Below are positions 62,477 to 64,000 of a DNA stretch of 64,000 nucleotides, one piece after another. The notes under the pieces were generated by a model. The model did not search any database, was not told the DNA's origin, and saw only the letters and a list, made by a program, of their open reading frames with translations. Source of the DNA: Leeuwenhoekiella polynyae (GTDB lineage Bacteria; Bacteroidota; Bacteroidia; Flavobacteriales; Flavobacteriaceae); assembly GCF_004104075.1 (NCBI RefSeq), contig NZ_QOVK01000009.1:85683-149682 (forward strand). Direction: 5' to 3'. Positions within the stretch are counted from its first letter, which is position 1, and the number at the start of each line of letters is the position of its first letter. The translations under genes were made by a program, and so were the position numbers.

Positions 62477-63139
62477 ATGGAAAAGGAAAAACTTGAGATA
62501 GATAAGCTTCAACTAGAAATTAAAAAGCTTAGTCAACCGTTTTATAAAAATCCAGCTCACCTAAGCATAATTACAACATTAATTCTGGGTTTCTTAAGCT
62601 ATTATATTGTTACTGATAAAGCCAAAGAGCAACAAATAATGGATCTAAAAGAACAGATTGGAAATTTATCCGATAAGGAAGCATCTATCGAAAAAACGCA
62701 AGTTGAGTTAAAAGCTGATCATTATCAAAGACAGTTTCTCGACTTTAAAAACAAAAAAGAAGAAGTAGAAAAAAGTATACAGTTAAAGGAAATAAAACTT
62801 ATGAATTTGTCCGATAAACTGGAAAATTCTAAAAAGGAATATGATAACTTCAAGTCGAAGTTGATTCAAGTTCAAGGCCAGTATGAAGCTACTATAGCAG
62901 AATATGAGGCATATAAGAGTCGTGTAAGTGCTGTCATTGATGAAGTTGCTAGCTATGGGCCTAATTATGCTAGGGGATTAATTCAGTCCCCTGAAGGACA
63001 ACAACAAATCAACTTCATTGTTTCACAAGATGACAAAGGATTAATGAAATCGGAAATAGAAAGATTTGCCTTTGGGGTTTCTAATCAAGCTTTTGATCAG
63101 AGCCTTGCGAGAAAAAGAATTGATTTAAAAATTCAATAA
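62477..63139 (+). CDS. Membrane-anchored coiled-coil protein of unknown function
   Basis: The 220-residue protein has a short helical N-terminus rich in Lys and Glu, one membrane segment (about 28-46, LSIITTLILGFLSYYIV) and a long coiled coil (about 50-150). The last 70 residues are not coiled coil. No family is recognised. It is AT-rich like the HEPN-like gene and has its own likely promoter. Such proteins occur in defence and phage-related islands but nothing here proves that. Confidence 0.6.
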   Translation: MEKEKLEIDKLQLEIKKLSQPFYKNPAHLSIITTLILGFLSYYIVTDKAKEQQIMDLKEQIGNLSDKEASIEKTQVELKADHYQRQFLDFKNKKEEVEKSIQLKEIKLMNLSDKLENSKKEYDNFKSKLIQVQGQYEATIAEYEAYKSRVSAVIDEVASYGPNYARGLIQSPEGQQQINFIVSQDDKGLMKSEIERFAFGVSNQAFDQSLARKRIDLKIQ

Positions 63140-63147
63140 AAGCTTAT

Positions 63148-63222
63148 AGTCGAGTAGGTAAAGGGGAGTTTTACCTCTAAACGGCTTACAGAACCGTACG
63201 TAAACCTCTCAATTCATACGGC
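63148..63222 (-). mobile_element. Possible group II intron remnant
   Basis: Read on the minus strand the segment has GCCGTATGA, GAGAGG, ACGTACGGTTCTGTAAG and a GAGGTAAAACTCCCCTTTACC block ending CTACTCGACT. This order resembles the conserved RNA segment of bacterial group II introns, with GCCGTA pairing with TACGGT. No reverse transcriptase frame is visible, so it would be a fragment. The match is from memory of the motif. Confidence 0.5.
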
Positions 63223-63741
63223 ATTTCATATGCAGTCAGTTTGGTTTGTTTATTTAAACCAATTTGTACTCCATTTCTAATGGTAAAACAGCTTGGGATA
63301 ATGTCATAAATTTCATAGTTATCTTCTACTTTTCTCTACTGTTTTTTGAAAAGATTGTTTAATCAATTCTTTATTGTTTAAAGGTGCAGTAAAAACTTCG
63401 TCCATAGGCACTAGTCCTTTATGCTCTCTAGATTTCACCCAAGGAGTAAATGATACTGCCTCATTATTTTTTTCGGCGAAAACATTAACAGGAAAATTGT
63501 AAAGCTGATTAAACGATTTTATACCAAGTGCTGCAAAATATTCATTTTTATACATGTTATAATCTACAGGATCATCAATTGATTCTTTAACATTCTCAAG
63601 ACTTTTTAATATAACATCAATAATTTCATCGTCATTCGAGTGAATTGCTAATTGAGAATAGGGTTCTGCAATTAGTCTTGATCCTGTTGGATAACTCGGA
63701 TCAAATTGTGCCACTGATTTCGGTCGGTTAGTGCCAGGCAT
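63186..63741 (-). pseudogene. Unknown protein gene, truncated by an IS21 end and frameshifted
   Basis: The open frame 63319-63741 begins with MPGTNRPKSVAQFD, which is encoded by the insertion sequence end repeats, so the true N-terminus was lost. The original gene is recognisable from about 63695 leftward (for example YNMYKNEYFAALGIKSF and FTPWVKSREHKGLVP). It stops at TVEKSRR, but dropping one base from the TTTT run at 63330-63333 lets the frame continue for about 47 codons (VEDNYEIYDIIPSCFTIRNG...) to a stop at 63186. The protein family is not known to me; the size suggests a small immunity-type or cargo protein. Confidence 0.65.
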
Positions 63742-64000
63742 TTCGGTTTGAATTGTGCCACTTTTTGGTTTTTAGTTAAACCTATATCGGTTCGATTTGT
63801 GCCAGTTGTATCGGTTTGTTTTGTGCCACTTTAAAAGATCAAGTAAATAATACCTTGTCGCTTAAAACGAAGCGATATGGCCAACACACTTGATCCAATG
63901 GACTTAAAACAGATAATATCCTTACACCTCGATGGGTTTAGTAACCGTAAAATTGGAGCCACCCTTGGGATCTCCCGCAATACGGTAAACACCTATATGC
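63696..64000 (+). mobile_element. IS21-family insertion sequence, left end (continues beyond window)
   Basis: Five copies of an 17-18 bp unit close to TCGGTTTGATTTGTGCCA lie at 63696-63713, 63720-63736, 63743-63760, 63787-63804 and 63811-63828. Multiple terminal repeats bound by the transposase are characteristic of IS21 ends. The istA reading frame starts 48 bp after the last copy. The exact outer border and target duplication cannot be set without the right end. Confidence 0.8.
63877..64000 (+). CDS. istA: IS21 family transposase IstA, N-terminal part
   Basis: The visible 41 codons read MANTLDPMDLKQIISL followed by a helix-turn-helix with FSNRKIGATLGISRNTVNTY, the usual DNA-binding start of IstA. 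The remainder, including the DDE catalytic domain, and the istB helper gene lie beyond the window. It is transcribed away from the terminal repeats. Confidence 0.85.
   Translation, partial: MANTLDPMDLKQIISLHLDGFSNRKIGATLGISRNTVNTYM

Overview
The window is a stretch of chromosome from a Bacteroidota bacterium, most likely a member of the Flavobacteriaceae. The evidence is three SusC/SusD outer-membrane pairs, a hybrid two-component regulator, AT-rich intergenic DNA, matches to the Bacteroidota -7 element (TAnnTTTG), a DUF6520-type peptide and many lipoproteins with Bacteroidota-style signal sequences. I cannot name a genus. No rRNA, tRNA or CRISPR array was seen.

Positions 1-20,614 form a polysaccharide utilisation locus (PUL) for beta-mannan, probably acetylated (gluco)mannan. 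A leftward block carries an IPT-domain surface lipoprotein (cut by the window edge), SusD, SusC, a GH5_2-like endoglucanase and an AraC regulator. A divergent, tightly packed rightward operon carries GH26, a sodium/solute symporter, a GH130 mannosyl-glucose phosphorylase, a cellobiose/mannobiose 2-epimerase, a second GH26, a GH5_7-like mannanase and a GH3. Two leftward acetyl esterases (a sialate-O-acetylesterase-like enzyme and a CE2-like one) face it. The proposed route is: surface mannanases cut the backbone, esterases remove acetyl groups, mannobiose is imported and epimerised to mannosyl-glucose, and the phosphorylase releases mannose-1-phosphate and glucose.

Positions 20,791-37,360 form a second PUL, for pectic beta-1,4-galactan: GH2 beta-galactosidase, GH53 endo-galactanase, a SusE-like binding lipoprotein with a duplicated C-terminal module, SusD, SusC and a hybrid two-component sensor, with a divergent clan GH-A enzyme of unclear specificity. 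The gene order recalls the Bacteroides thetaiotaomicron galactan locus.

Positions 37,714-58,369 are the most novel part. They hold a C39-peptidase ABC exporter with its HlyD partner, a 42-residue double-glycine leader peptide gene that automatic ORF calling would miss, two S9 peptidases, a membrane TPR-AraC regulator, a fused alpha-oxoamine synthase/GNAT enzyme, a STAS-like protein, a second AraC regulator, a MauE-type membrane protein fused to a large extracytoplasmic domain, a cysteine-containing DUF6520-type peptide, and a third SusC/SusD pair. Four copies of a 15-16 bp direct repeat lie around the second regulator. I read this as one or two co-regulated peptide production, export or uptake systems.

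Positions 58,370-64,000 look like an acquired, variable region: 1.5 kb without genes, an XRE regulator behind three dyads, a protein with a HEPN-like RX4H motif, two separate arrays of five 11-bp tandem repeats, a membrane coiled-coil protein, a possible group II intron remnant, and a frameshifted gene cut by the end of an IS21-family element that runs off the right edge.
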